From positions 1 through 64,000 of the forward strand of contig NZ_LGHM01000010.1 of NCBI RefSeq assembly GCF_001908185.1: 64,000 bases of DNA. The letters run 5' to 3'. This document shows positions 26,540 through 35,792 of the stretch, in pieces. The notes under the pieces are model-generated. The model saw only the letters and a program-made list of their open reading frames with translations, was not told the DNA's origin and did no database searches. A program made the position numbers and the translations under genes. The stretch is from Bradyrhizobium sp. AS23.2 (GTDB taxonomy: Bacteria > Pseudomonadota > Alphaproteobacteria > Rhizobiales > Xanthobacteraceae). How positions within the stretch are numbered: the first letter of the stretch is position 1; each line of letters starts with the position of its first letter.

Positions 26540-28750
26540 ATGTTTCAGCCACGAGATCAGTTTCCGCAACGTCCGAAGTATGCCATCGAGGTCGGCGGCA
26601 CGACGCTCAGCGCCGAGCGCGCTCTGGACATCGTGCGTCGCCAGTGGCCGCTGATCGCCGCCATCGTGGCGGGTACGCTGGCGCTCGTTCTCGTCTACCT
26701 GATCCTCGCGACGCCGATGTACACGGCAAATGCGCGCATCCTGATGGATACGCGTCAAACCCAGGTGCTGGACAAGGACAGCGGAACGGCCAACGCCCTG
26801 ATCGATCCGGGCTTCGTCGACAGTCAGGTTGAGATTCTCCAGTCTGACGACTTGATCCTGTCGATCGTCCGGCGCCTGAAGCTCACCGAAGACCCGGAAT
26901 TCAACGGCTCCGACCCCGGATTGATTCCCCTGGTCATCGGAAAGGTCATCTCGCTGTTCGGATCGGACGGCCCTCCCACCAAGGAGCGGGTCGAGCGGGG
27001 CGCGGTCGAGCTCCTCCAGAAGAATCTCAAGGTCGAGCGCGTGCTGACGACCTACGTCCTGTCGCTGAACTTCCGCTCGATCAACCCTAACAAGGCCGCG
27101 CAGATCGCGAACGCGATCGCGGATGCCTATATCGTGGGTGCGCTGGAGGCGAAATATCAGTCGACCAAGCGCGCCGGCGAGTGGCTCCAGCAGCGCAGTG
27201 CAGAGTTGCGCGAGCAGGCGACGGCGAGCGACCGCGCCGTGCAAACCTTCAAGGCTGAGAACAACATCGTTGGCACCAGCCGAGGGCTCATGAGCGAGCA
27301 GCAGCTCGCGGACGCCAACTCTCAGCTCGTGACCGCGCGCGCCGCAACGGCAGAGGCCAAGGCGCGCCTCGACCGGATCGAGGCGTTGCTCGACAAGGAT
27401 CTTGTCCAGCCGACGGTGACGGACGCCCTCAACAACACCGTAATCACGCGCCTGCGCGCCCAATATCTCGACCTGGCTGCCCAATACGCCGATTGGTCGA
27501 GCCGTTACGGAAAGAACCACCAGGCGGCCATCAACCTTGCCAACCGCATGGAAGAGCTGCGCAAGTCGATCGCCGACGAGGTGCACCGCATCGCGGACGC
27601 CTATCGCAGCGAGTACGAGATCGCCAAGAGCCGCGAGACGTCGCTCGACGAAAATCTCAAGAATCTCGTGTCGCAGGCCGGCAGCACCAGCCAGGCGCAG
27701 GTCAAGCTGCGCGACCTCGAGAGCGCGGCGGACACCTATCGTAATCTCTACAACAACTTCCTCGAGAAGCTTCAGAACGCAACGCAGAATCAGAGTTTCC
27801 CGATCAGCGAAGCGCGCATCATCACCACCGCGGTCAAGCCCGACAAGAAGAGCTCGCCCAAGACCCTGCTGGCGCTGGTTGGCGGCCTGTTCGGCGGTCT
27901 GTGCTTCGGTTTCGGTGCCGCCTTCACGAAGGAATTGCTGAGCGACGTGCTGCGGTCACCGAGCGACGTCGAAGATCAGCTCGGGGTGAAGTGCCTTGGC
28001 GTCCTTCCCGATATTCGCCCGGCAAGGGCTTCCGTGGACAATCCGGAAGGAAGCCTTTCCAGCTACGTCGTCGAGCACCCGTTCTCGCGATTTGCCGAGA
28101 CGCTGCGGAACATCAAGGTATCGATCGACGTCGCGCGCCTCTCGCGCCAGGTCAAGGTGATCGGCATCCTGTCGTCGCTGCCGAAGGAAGGAAAGACCAC
28201 GGTCGCTGCCAATTTCGGTCATCTGACCGCGTTGACCGGGCACCGCACGCTGCTGATCGACGGCGACCTTCATACCCGCTCGCTGACGAGAGCCCTGGCC
28301 CCCCATTCCAAGACGGGCCTGGTCGAAGCCCTCAAGGACCCCGGCTCGTACGGCTACCATATCCAGCGCAGCAAGGAGAGTGGGCTCGACTTCCTGCCGT
28401 CCGTCGTCGCATCGCGCATGGTGAACTCGGCAGACGTGATTGCCTCCAGGTCTATGGCTGACCTGCTCGCGGTGATGCGCGAGGACTACGAGTACATCAT
28501 CATCGATCTGGCGCCGGTGATGCCAGTGGCGGACGCCAAGGCCGTCAGCCATCTCGTCGATGCGATGGTGTACGTTATCGAATGGGGCCGCACGAGCCGC
28601 AACGCGCTCCAGGAGTCGATGGCAAGCTCCGAGGGCATTCAGAAGAAGATCCTGGGCGCAGTGCTCAACCGCGCCAATCCGAAGATGCTCAAGCGGATCG
28701 AAGCGTACAAGGGCGCGCATTACAACAGCTATTATGTCGAGGGAGCCTAG
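26540..28750 (+). CDS. Wzz/GumC chain-length regulator fused to a BY-kinase (CpsD-like) domain
   Basis: About 736 residues from ATG 26540 (the upstream extension overlaps the preceding gene). Two transmembrane helices flank a periplasmic Wzz domain: one near residue 45 (LIAAIVAGTLALVLVYLIL) and one near residue 435 (TLLALVGGLFGGLCFGFG), with long coiled coils between. The cytoplasmic C-terminal half has Walker A SSLPKEGKTTVAANF (about residues 545-558), Walker A' LLIDGDLH and Walker B YIIIDLAPVMPVAD. The C-terminus ends with four tyrosines (AYKGAHYNSYYV), a likely autophosphorylation cluster. It would control chain length and couple polymerase to the Wza-like channel. The second Asp of A' (DxD) is present. 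Confidence 0.92.
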   Translation: MFQPRDQFPQRPKYAIEVGGTTLSAERALDIVRRQWPLIAAIVAGTLALVLVYLILATPMYTANARILMDTRQTQVLDKDSGTANALIDPGFVDSQVEILQSDDLILSIVRRLKLTEDPEFNGSDPGLIPLVIGKVISLFGSDGPPTKERVERGAVELLQKNLKVERVLTTYVLSLNFRSINPNKAAQIANAIADAYIVGALEAKYQSTKRAGEWLQQRSAELREQATASDRAVQTFKAENNIVGTSRGLMSEQQLADANSQLVTARAATAEAKARLDRIEALLDKDLVQPTVTDALNNTVITRLRAQYLDLAAQYADWSSRYGKNHQAAINLANRMEELRKSIADEVHRIADAYRSEYEIAKSRETSLDENLKNLVSQAGSTSQAQVKLRDLESAADTYRNLYNNFLEKLQNATQNQSFPISEARIITTAVKPDKKSSPKTLLALVGGLFGGLCFGFGAAFTKELLSDVLRSPSDVEDQLGVKCLGVLPDIRPARASVDNPEGSLSSYVVEHPFSRFAETLRNIKVSIDVARLSRQVKVIGILSSLPKEGKTTVAANFGHLTALTGHRTLLIDGDLHTRSLTRALAPHSKTGLVEALKDPGSYGYHIQRSKESGLDFLPSVVASRMVNSADVIASRSMADLLAVMREDYEYIIIDLAPVMPVADAKAVSHLVDAMVYVIEWGRTSRNALQESMASSEGIQKKILGAVLNRANPKMLKRIEAYKGAHYNSYYVEGA

Positions 28751-29503
28751 CGCCATCGAGCCGGCGTCGAAGGCAGCAGGGGCCGGGTTTCGCTGCCCCC
28801 TGCGCGGCACGAGCATCGCTCTCGCTTCGCTCGCGCTGGCGTGGACCGCATCCGTCGCCCCGATGTGACCGATCCCGCCGTTCCGCAGTTCGGGCCGTGT
28901 TGCACGCGGCGAGCGCTATGAGACCGATTTGCCTGAGGCAGATCGTCGCCGACACTTTGCGATCCGCCCGTCGCCTGTGCAGCGCCAAGACGCCGCACAA
29001 GTTCCTGTTGCCGCAGCTCGCTGTCGCCGACGAATCGCCACGCCCGGCAACCTGAAGCAGACCGACACCGTCGCAGATGCCGTCGCGTCCACGAGCCCCG
29101 CTCCTGGTGGAGTGCGCACCGACCGAAGGGCTGGCCTGGTTTGGCAGCTACTGGGCCGAAATACGTCAGGAGGGCTTTGGGCCGCGGACGGCGCAATTGA
29201 TGGGTCTCTCCTATCGCTTCGCGCCGCACGAGGCCTGGCTTCAGCTCATGGGCGCCGCTGGCGATTCGCGCGTTCAATGCGGCCTCGTCCCACGACAAAG
29301 CCGCACCATCGTTCGACCGTCAGGGTTTCGGCCAGCCGGACCGGAAGCAGGTAGCGTCGATCCGCAGCACGGTCGGGTGATCCGTCAGACGCGCAAGTGG
29401 GCGTCCGTCCCGCACGCTTGGAGCAAAAGCGGCTCGTGGCACCCCGATTTCGTCGATAGTGTATTGACATCTCGGGCGAAGCTCTCTGAAAGAGTTGGAC
29501 TCC
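28751..29503. other. Intergenic region, possibly decayed coding sequence
   Basis: About 750 bp. A GC-rich imperfect hairpin (28776-28803, GCAGGGGC / GCCCCCTGC) follows the BY-kinase stop and may act as its terminator, though no T-run follows. The rest contains open frames on both strands but none with a credible start, domain or homologue that I recognise. Confidence 0.35.
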
Positions 29504-30238
29504 ATGCCCACGAACGCGCCCCCAAATTCGCCCCGGCCGAAACTACCGAACGGCGTGCGCATCTATGCGATCAGCGACATCCACGGCTGTGCGCATCTGC
29601 TCGAACAGATGTTCACCGTCATCGATGCGGACATGGCAAACAGCCGGCCATATCGCGCAATCGAGGTCTTCCTCGGCGACTACATTGATCGCGGACCGGA
29701 CTCGCGCCACACCCTTGATCTCCTGATCAGGCGCAGCCTCCGCCGCAATACGGTCTTTCTCAAGGGCAATCACGAAGCCTATTTCACCTCGGTGCTCGAG
29801 GACCCTTCTCGCGCCACCGAATGGTTTCAGTTCGGCGGCCTCCAGACCATGATGTCGTACGGCGTGTCAGCCGCGCCCGGCCTCGGCAAGGACGAGCTGT
29901 CCGATCTTGTGCGCGAGCTCACGTCCGCGATGCCGCCGGAGCACATCGCGTTCCTGCGTCAGTTGCGGCCGACATTCACATGCGGGGATTTCTTCTTCGT
30001 CCATGCCGGGGTACGCCCGGGCATTCCGCTGTCCGAACAGCGCGAGTCCGACCTCTTATGGATCAGGGACGAATTCCTCCAGAGCAAGAGGCGCTTCGGC
30101 AAATATGTCGTGCACGGTCATACGCCGGTGCGGCAAGCCGAGCTGCTGGAAAACCGTGCCAACATCGATACCGGCGCGTATGCGACCGGCAATCTGACGC
30201 TGCTGTCTATCCAGGGCAACAGCATGCTCGCAATCTAG
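29504..30238 (+). CDS. Ser/Thr-type metallophosphatase (PP1/PP2A/ApaH-like)
   Basis: About 244 residues. All the metallophosphoesterase motifs are present: AISDIHGC (DxH), FLGDYIDRGPDS (GDxxDRG), LKGNHE (GNHE), FFVHAGVRPG and a C-terminal VVHGHTPV (GHTP). This is the bacterial PrpA/PrpB or ApaH-like class, binding two metals and dephosphorylating proteins or dinucleotides. The start is ATG 29504 with GAAAGAG upstream; TTG 29495 is an alternative. It follows the BY-kinase gene by a 750-bp gap, so a role in reversing tyrosine phosphorylation is tempting but unsupported. A decayed second copy lies at 35793-36563. Confidence 0.9.
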   Translation: MPTNAPPNSPRPKLPNGVRIYAISDIHGCAHLLEQMFTVIDADMANSRPYRAIEVFLGDYIDRGPDSRHTLDLLIRRSLRRNTVFLKGNHEAYFTSVLEDPSRATEWFQFGGLQTMMSYGVSAAPGLGKDELSDLVRELTSAMPPEHIAFLRQLRPTFTCGDFFFVHAGVRPGIPLSEQRESDLLWIRDEFLQSKRRFGKYVVHGHTPVRQAELLENRANIDTGAYATGNLTLLSIQGNSMLAI

Positions 30239-30342
30239 ACACTACCGCCTCTGTTCCAGAAGCGACCGAAGAACTCGTCCGCTTTGCTACGCCGTTTCCC
30301 CACACGTCGAAAGTGCCCCCAAAATAGGGCGCACTCCAACAA

Positions 30343-30762
30343 TTAGTGGGAAGCGGCGGCAGGCTTGTATTCCGGGAAGCGGCTCAGCGCCGCCGCCTTC
30401 AGGAACTTGAAATGAGCGATCGAGGCGCCGAGCTCCTTGAGCCGGCGTTGGCCGTTCAGGATTTCCTTGTCGAACAGATCCTGGTGGTGATTGTCCAGCG
30501 CTTCGCGCTCGAGATATTCGTCGTCGCCGTTACCGATCGTCACGGCCGCGCGCGCCAGCACGTCTTCCACCCGGCGGTTGAGGCCTGACTGCTCCCGCTC
30601 CGCCGCGTGCAGGGCGTCCTCGATCGCAATCATGATGGCTTCGATGCGCGTGCGATCGGTTTCGGCGTCACGCTCGGGCGAGCGCGCGCGGAACGTCTGC
30701 TCACCGCCGAAACGGTCTTTCAGGAAGTTGTGGGTGCGGGCCCGCAAGAAGAGCTGAAACAT
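30343..30762 (-). CDS. Conserved hypothetical protein, helical, 139 aa
   Basis: A 139-residue protein with a high content of charged helix (IEDALHAAEREQSGLNRRVEDVL, then QRRLKELGASIAHFKFLKAAAL), probably a coiled-coil protein of the cytoplasm. No signal peptide or domain was recognised. It lies on the minus strand, convergent with the phosphatase gene, and 51 bp downstream of a second small minus-strand gene (30814-31116) that is likely in the same transcript. The decayed duplicate of this locus at 36 kb lacks this gene. Confidence 0.65.
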   Translation of the reverse strand: MFQLFLRARTHNFLKDRFGGEQTFRARSPERDAETDRTRIEAIMIAIEDALHAAEREQSGLNRRVEDVLARAAVTIGNGDDEYLEREALDNHHQDLFDKEILNGQRRLKELGASIAHFKFLKAAALSRFPEYKPAAASH

Positions 30763-30813
30763 GCGTGCACTTTCCGGTTGGAGGCGCCAGACCAGAAAAT
30801 GGGTCCGCGATGG

Positions 30814-31116
30814 TTAATAAAGGTTGAATCTTTCGCGCTGCTCCGCCCGGCTTCGCGCCATCCAGGTCTTCCAGGCACCCTCGTGCTTCTGATAGAGTTC
30901 GACCCGGCGCCGCTCGCCAGTATCCGGCCACGAGTCACGGCCGCCAGGGGCGGCCTGCGCCTCTCCGAACGCCAGCCCGCTGTCGAGCCGCTCGAACTCG
31001 AACGTCTCCTCGGGCGTCAGCCCGATCAGGACACGCCGACCTCCGGCATCGACGAAATAACGCCGCGGCGCGTTGTGCGTCGGGCTCGTCACGGCGTCTA
31101 CCCGCGATCCCGTCAT
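30814..31116 (-). CDS. Conserved hypothetical protein, 100 aa
   Basis: A 100-residue soluble protein: RRYFVDAGGRRVLIGLTPEETFEFERL in the first half suggests a small beta-hairpin domain, and the second half is basic and aromatic with KHEGAWKTWMARSRAEQ. The family has no function I know of. Proof that it is a real gene comes from a second, decayed copy at 36556-36836 (DAPRRYIVDG, VGLTISETIEFEAL, KHERAWSDWMAEM), where the same residues are kept. Both copies lie convergent to a phosphatase gene, so the association is old. Confidence 0.75.
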   Translation of the reverse strand: MTGSRVDAVTSPTHNAPRRYFVDAGGRRVLIGLTPEETFEFERLDSGLAFGEAQAAPGGRDSWPDTGERRRVELYQKHEGAWKTWMARSRAEQRERFNLY

Positions 31117-31410
31117 GATCCGATCCCCCTGCCAAGATAGAGGCGGCCACCGAACTCTGGTTGCAACTCAGAAAAATGCACGCGGCGCCTCGTCAATGAA
31201 TCATTCTGCCGGACCAGCGCCGGCGAGGAGCGGGATCGGGACCACAACTGATAGCATTCGGAATTCGTCCAAGTTACCGAGCGCGTTGTCGTCGTCGCAC
31301 GTCAGTCTCATCTGCGAGTTGTGTCGAGATCATGATGAGCGCGCTGATTTTCTTGTCATGCCAGAGATTTTTTGAGCAGCACCGTGCTTGCGAGGTGATC
31401 GCCCACGCGC

Positions 31411-31566
31411 TCAGCTGAAGAACCAGAGGAACAATCTCACCAGCAGCAGCGTGATGAAATACACCCAGCCCGCCATCGCGATCAGCGCGACGCTGAAAAA
31501 CACGCCTTCAAATGCCCGCTCTCTGATCCTCGTGAGAGGAAGTGCCGCTCGCGCTTTCTGAAGCAT
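31411..31566 (-). CDS. Small membrane protein, 51 aa
   Basis: A short minus-strand frame, MLQKARAALPLTRIRERAFEG followed by about 30 strongly hydrophobic residues (FFSVALIAMAG..., TLLLVRLFLWFF) and a TGA stop. It has a basic N-terminus and one or two transmembrane helices. AAGAAGACCGAG upstream of the ATG could serve as a weak ribosome-binding site. Nothing is known of its function. Confidence 0.5.
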   Translation of the reverse strand: MLQKARAALPLTRIRERAFEGVFFSVALIAMAGWVYFITLLLVRLFLWFFS

Positions 31567-31872
31567 CTCGGTCTTCTTGGATTATTCGTGGTCGCTTGCG
31601 AGACCATAGCCGAACGAATTCGACGATCTCGTGACGGTTCGCCTGACTGAAGCGCAACGCTGCTCGTCAAGATCGTCGGCGCATGCGCGTCGCGCTTCGA
31701 TCGATTCTCGTTCGTCGCTGCAGTCAACGTCGCGCGGCGATTCAATTCCAATTGCGTCCCAACTCCGCGACGTGTCGCGGCCCGACGATTTCCGGTCTCG
31801 CGCAAATGATCACGGCAAGACCATGACTCCGGGTTGCCGCGATGTCCGCCATTGGTGGTTACCACAGGTGGC
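31567..31872. other. Intergenic, nothing recognised
   Basis: About 300 bp between the 51-aa membrane protein start and the rmlB remnant. Frames on both strands look random; no promoter or hairpin could be supported. Confidence 0.3.
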
Positions 31873-32066
31873 ATGCCCCCGCTCCGGCAACTCGGCTTCA
31901 CACAAGGCCAAGTTCTCAGCTACGACATGGATCCCGGCAAGATCGAGCACACGCTCGTCTAGTGGCCCCGCGAGAATTTCGAGAGCGGGCTTGCGCTGAC
32001 CGTCCGCTGGTTCTGCGACAATCGGACATGGTGGCAAGACATCCTCGACCGAGGCTATCGAGGCAC
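31873..32066 (+). pseudogene. C-terminal remnant of dTDP-glucose 4,6-dehydratase
   Basis: The frame beginning at 31873 reads KIEHTLV, a TAG stop (31960-31962), then WPRENFESGLALTVRWF, DNRTWWQDILDRGYRG. The pattern PRxxFESGLxxTVxWYxDNxxWW is the C-terminus of RmlB/RfbB, the enzyme that turns dTDP-glucose into dTDP-4-keto-6-deoxyglucose. The catalytic and NAD-binding parts are absent and a stop interrupts the stub, so this is debris from a lost dTDP-sugar operon. It lies among short accessory genes at the edge of the polysaccharide locus. Confidence 0.75.
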
Positions 32067-32304
32067 GCATCGGCCTCCGCTAGCGAAAACTCCGTGGTTA
32101 TACGGAGCACTAGATGCCGATTTTGTCCCGGTAAGGTTGAGCAGTTAGCTTAATAGGCGGTGTTTATTGCGAATGCCGCTGGATCGCATAATCCATCTTC
32201 TCACCGGGCTCCCCAAGGCCCGGCCCACCCAAGCAGAGCCGTCGAGCGAACGTGGGTCCGCTTGGCAGCTTTGTCGTTGTGTTGACGAGAGGATGATTTC
32301 GGTT

Positions 32305-32478
32305 ATGGCGCGCAGGCCCTGGTCGTTCAAGGAAGACCGCCGGCTGATGGAATTGGCCAAGTCTTCGACTTCGCTGGAAGAAGCGGCGAAACTTCTCGGG
32401 CGATCGCCCGATGCAATCAAACGCATGGCCTTGCGCCTCGGCCTGTCGTTGAAGTCGAAGGGCACCAGGAAGAACTAA
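32305..32478 (+). CDS. Small Myb/SANT-like or HTH protein, 57 aa
   Basis: A 57-residue basic protein, MARRPWSFKEDRRLMELAKS then SLEEAAKLLGRSPDAIKRMALRLGLSLK. The WSxxED...L..L.......AA..LGRSPDAIK..A..LGL arrangement is a three-helix Myb/SANT-like or HTH DNA-binding domain of the kind found in short alphaproteobacterial proteins. ATG 32293 four codons earlier is an alternative; a GAGAGG stretch lies ahead of both. It stands alone in direction and probably acts as a small DNA-binding regulator. Confidence 0.65.
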   Translation: MARRPWSFKEDRRLMELAKSSTSLEEAAKLLGRSPDAIKRMALRLGLSLKSKGTRKN

Positions 32479-32708
32479 CGTCCGTCGCGCCGGCCGCGCG
32501 CGACAATTCACGGAACGAGTGCGTCTGCCTCATCAATCCATGGAGGCCGCCAATCGAGGCAGCCCGAAGCTCTTCAGCGCTCTCGATCTCTCCGCGCCCG
32601 AATGTTAACCTATTCGGTAGTCAAGATTAAATGCCGTCCCTTTCCGGCGACAAATCGTCGCTGGACTGGCGTCGATATCCGTCCGATCGTTCGTTGGAGG
32701 AACGCACC

Positions 32709-32960
32709 ATGTTGTCCCGCGCACTCGCCGTGGCTTTGCTTCTGGCTCTGCCTTCAATAGCGTCGGCGCAAGTCCCCGTGCGGTTCGGGTTTCCGAACGG
32801 CGCGCCGTGGTGCGCCTTTGGTTTTGACTGCCGCTTCCTGAACTTCCGGGAATGCGCGGACTGGATCAATGATCCCGCGAGAAACTGCCTCAAGAATCCG
32901 TACTTCGCGGCGCACTATCCGACCGATGTCGACAAGCGCTGGTCCTACAATCGGCGCTGA
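32709..32960 (+). CDS. Small secreted Cys-containing protein (DUF3551-like), 83 aa
   Basis: Starts at ATG 32709, 6-7 bases after a clear GGAGG. A signal peptide (residues 1-20, ending SIASA-QV) is followed by a short mature region with three cysteine positions (PWCAFGFDC and FRECADWI, then RNCLKNPY). The pattern of a short secreted protein with GxxCxF and a FxxxxxC segment is that of DUF3551-type proteins common in Bradyrhizobium. The function is unknown. Monocistronic by spacing. Confidence 0.7.
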   Translation: MLSRALAVALLLALPSIASAQVPVRFGFPNGAPWCAFGFDCRFLNFRECADWINDPARNCLKNPYFAAHYPTDVDKRWSYNRR

Positions 32961-33323
32961 ACGCCAATTTTCACGATGAATGATGCAAATGATCTCGATT
33001 TCGTTGGAATGTCTACAGTCGGGGCTCGCGCCGTCAGCCACAGTCTGCGGTCTGGTGCATCGATCTCGCAACCGAAATGGTACGCATCGCACCGCTTCGC
33101 GGTACCGTAGCACTCCGGAGGTTGGACGGCGTTGCCGCAGCCAGACTTTGACGCTATTGACGTTGCCGTTTGAGGTCGCGGAACATTTTTGTGCAGACCG
33201 CAGAATATCGAAAACGAGGCGAGACAAGCCTTGCGAGCCGCTGGAGCCACGATTTGTGCCCCCCTTTGAGCATCGACGGGCGAGTTTCATCCTATACCTG
33301 CAGTCCTATTTTGGCGGTTTCAG
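32961..33323. other. Intergenic, nothing recognised
   Basis: 363 bp between two short plus-strand genes. No supported gene, repeat or hairpin was found; it probably contains the promoter of the following 104-aa membrane protein. Confidence 0.3.
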
Positions 33324-33638
33324 ATGATGACGGTGATATTAGCCCTGCTAGGGGTATGGGTGCTGGTCAACGTCCTGTTTGTGTTGATCATGGTCCCGCC
33401 CCTCAAACCGCGTAAGCGGCCTGACTTATCGGAAACTGCCTTGTCACCAGTGCCCATCAAGAACGGGACTGATAGTTTGGATGACGACGAGCCGTTCTCC
33501 CTGCGTCATGTCGTTATCTCGGTTGCAATGGGGGCGTTCTTCATGCTCGTCCCTCCGCTAATCGCCGCGCTTCATGCCCTCGAGCGGCTTGCCAGGCGAT
33601 CGTTCAGCGGGACAAAAGGAAACCCGGACCAGGAATAG
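33324..33638 (+). CDS. Two-span membrane protein, 104 aa
   Basis: A 104-residue protein with one transmembrane helix at residues 3-25 (VILALLGVWVLVNVLFVLIM), a hydrophilic linker with KPRKRPDLSE, and a second helix at about residues 67-87 (VVISVAMGAFFMLVPPLIAAL), then a basic tail. No domain was recognised. It is convergent with the sugar transferase gene 70 bp downstream. Start at ATG 33324 (a second ATG follows immediately). Confidence 0.55.
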   Translation: MMTVILALLGVWVLVNVLFVLIMVPPLKPRKRPDLSETALSPVPIKNGTDSLDDDEPFSLRHVVISVAMGAFFMLVPPLIAALHALERLARRSFSGTKGNPDQE

Positions 33639-33709
33639 CCACACGGCTGCGCTAGATGAGCGCAACCGATGACGCCAGCTTCCGTCTGTCTCGACCATCG
33701 CGGCGCGCG

Positions 33710-35144
33710 TCAATAAGCTTCCTGGAACATCACGGCCGAGGCCGTGCGCACCATGATCTTCAGATCAAGCCAGATGCTCCAATTACTGACATACCAGACG
33801 TCATATTCCACGCGCTTTTCCATCAGGTCGATCGTCGGGGTTTCTCCGCGAAGACCATTCACCTGAGCCCAGCCGGTCAGACCAGGTTTCATGTGGTGGC
33901 GGTAGACATATTTGCTGATGAGCTCGTCGTAGTAGTTGTCGTGAGCCAGCGCATGCGGACGCGGCCCTACGAGGGACATGTCGCCCCGCAATACATTCCA
34001 GAGCTGCGGCAATTCATCAATGCTCGTCATACGTAGGAAGCGCCCGATCCTGGTGACCCGCGCATCCTTTTTGGTTGCCTGGGCGACCGTCTGACCATTT
34101 TCGCAAACGGTCATGCTCCGGAACTTCCAGATATCAAAAGGCTTGCCGTTGAACCCGCGGCGCGACTGCCGGAAGATGACGGTTCCTGGCGAGTCCAGCT
34201 TGATCAGCACGGCGACAGTCAATAGCAACGGCGTCAGCACGACGAGCGCGAATATTGCTACGCTGACGTCGAGGCAACGCTTCTGCAAACGCTCGAAGAT
34301 GCTCAGCGGCGGTCGCTGAATCTCCACCGCCACAGTTCCGCTGACCGGCAGGAAGGGGCGTGAGACGATATCGGCGATGGAATCATCCGGCAGAAGACGC
34401 ACTGGTTGGGGTACAGCGCGCAAATACTGGCCGAGCCTTCGAAGCATCGGCAATTCATTCCAATCGATCGCGAGAAGATACTCGTCGACATCCACGGCGC
34501 GCGACTGGCGGAGGACGTCCCGAACCTCCCGTTCCCAATGGCTACCGTCGCTGTCGTCGATTCCAAGCACGAAGTGACGCACGACATCGAAGCCGTTTCT
34601 GTGCAGATCCTTGAACCGGCTCGAGGTGAAATCGAGCGGCTTGAGACTTAGGAGGACCACCTTGCGATCGACCAGCCGGCTTCTAGCAAAACTCGTGCCG
34701 AGCACGATCTGCCAGACGAAACGCAAGCTGATCAGGCCCAGCCCCCCCTATTGCAGCAAACACGATCACGGTGCCACGGGACAGATTGTCCGTCGACTTC
34801 AAGAGGAAAGCCGCGACGGCGAGCACCGTCAGCGACACCAGCCAAATGAAGACAGCCTTGCGCAGCTGCCAGACGAGATTGAGCAGGCGGTGCGTGGCGT
34901 AGACATCCTGAAGATACGCCAGCGCGATGAACACCAGCCCAACGATCAATCCGGCGCCGACCGAAGCGCCGTCGACAGTGGATGCAGTCGCGAAGCTGTA
35001 GAGAGCAGAGCCGGCGACGTAGCTCAGCAAAATCAACAGAAAGTCAGCAGCGATGACGACGATCTGAAATGGTCTCTGAAGGGCTGTGCCGCGCGATAGT
35101 GACGGTGAATAAGTCTTCTCAGAACCGAAAGTTGCAACAGCCAT
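33710..35144 (-). pseudogene. Polyprenyl-phosphate sugar transferase (ExoY/WcaJ class), split by a +1 frameshift in a G7 tract
   Basis: The frame from ATG 35144 gives the N-terminal membrane part (four or five helices, e.g. FIALAYLQDVYATHRLL) up to VIVFAAIGG. The frame ending at 33710 gives the CoA-binding-like middle and the catalytic bacterial sugar transferase domain: [44 protein letters not shown] and KPGLTGWAQVNG. They meet at seven C on the plus strand (34742-34748). Removing one joins AIGGLGLISLRFVW and restores a ~477-residue enzyme of the normal family length. This enzyme starts repeat-unit assembly by loading the first sugar phosphate on undecaprenyl phosphate, so its integrity decides whether the polymer is made. 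Confidence 0.88.
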
Positions 35145-35792
35145 TCGAACCTCTGCATATTGAGAGTGCCTGACGCCTCATCGTGATGCTGAAGAATCGC
35201 CATTGCCCCGGAGCGAACCTGTTAAGTGATCGCAGCGATATTGTGGCACCGCACGCGAAACTTTTGCAATGCAAAGAGGATCGCAACTTGTTGAAGTGCG
35301 TTACGAGGATTCAGCGTGATGAGCAGTGCGTCATAGTGCTGACACATCGGCGCACCCGCTGTCGCACTTTGAATCAAGTTTCGCAACGAAATTCGATAAG
35401 CGGCGTTTGTTCGAGCTTCTCAGCTCACCTTTGACGCGGCGCTGTCGTTCTCAGAGAACACGGCGAATCAAATACGAGAATTCTGACGCAATTACCATCT
35501 CAAGCTGCATAGCTCATATCTCCTCAAGGCATGCATCTTTGCCGTGCGTCTCACGTTAGCAATGCAATATCACGCACGGCTTGGCGCTCGTGCAAAGTTG
35601 GTCGGCAAGGAATGCCGTTCCCTTCTTTCGGCGCGATCAAGCCGCAGAAAGAGCAGGACCTTCACAAAGCTCACGATGTTCGCTTCAGATGGAAGTTCTC
35701 CGGTGCCGATCGCTTGGAGAAATCTCTCGACGACCTGAGACCGCGCGATGATATCTCCTGCCCGATCAAGCCCTCGAGTGCACAAGCCGTAA
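35145..35792. other. Intergenic region upstream of the sugar transferase
   Basis: About 650 bp, less GC-rich in 35180-35540. It should contain the sugar transferase promoter. No gene was supported. The last ~150 bp probably contain the lost 5' end of the phosphatase pseudogene, where a TAA lies immediately before the first recognisable codon. Confidence 0.35.

Noticed and set aside
28776-28803. GC-rich hairpin after the BY-kinase gene as a definite terminator
   Set aside because: Stem has a bulge and no T-tract follows, so only noted as possible in the intergenic entry.
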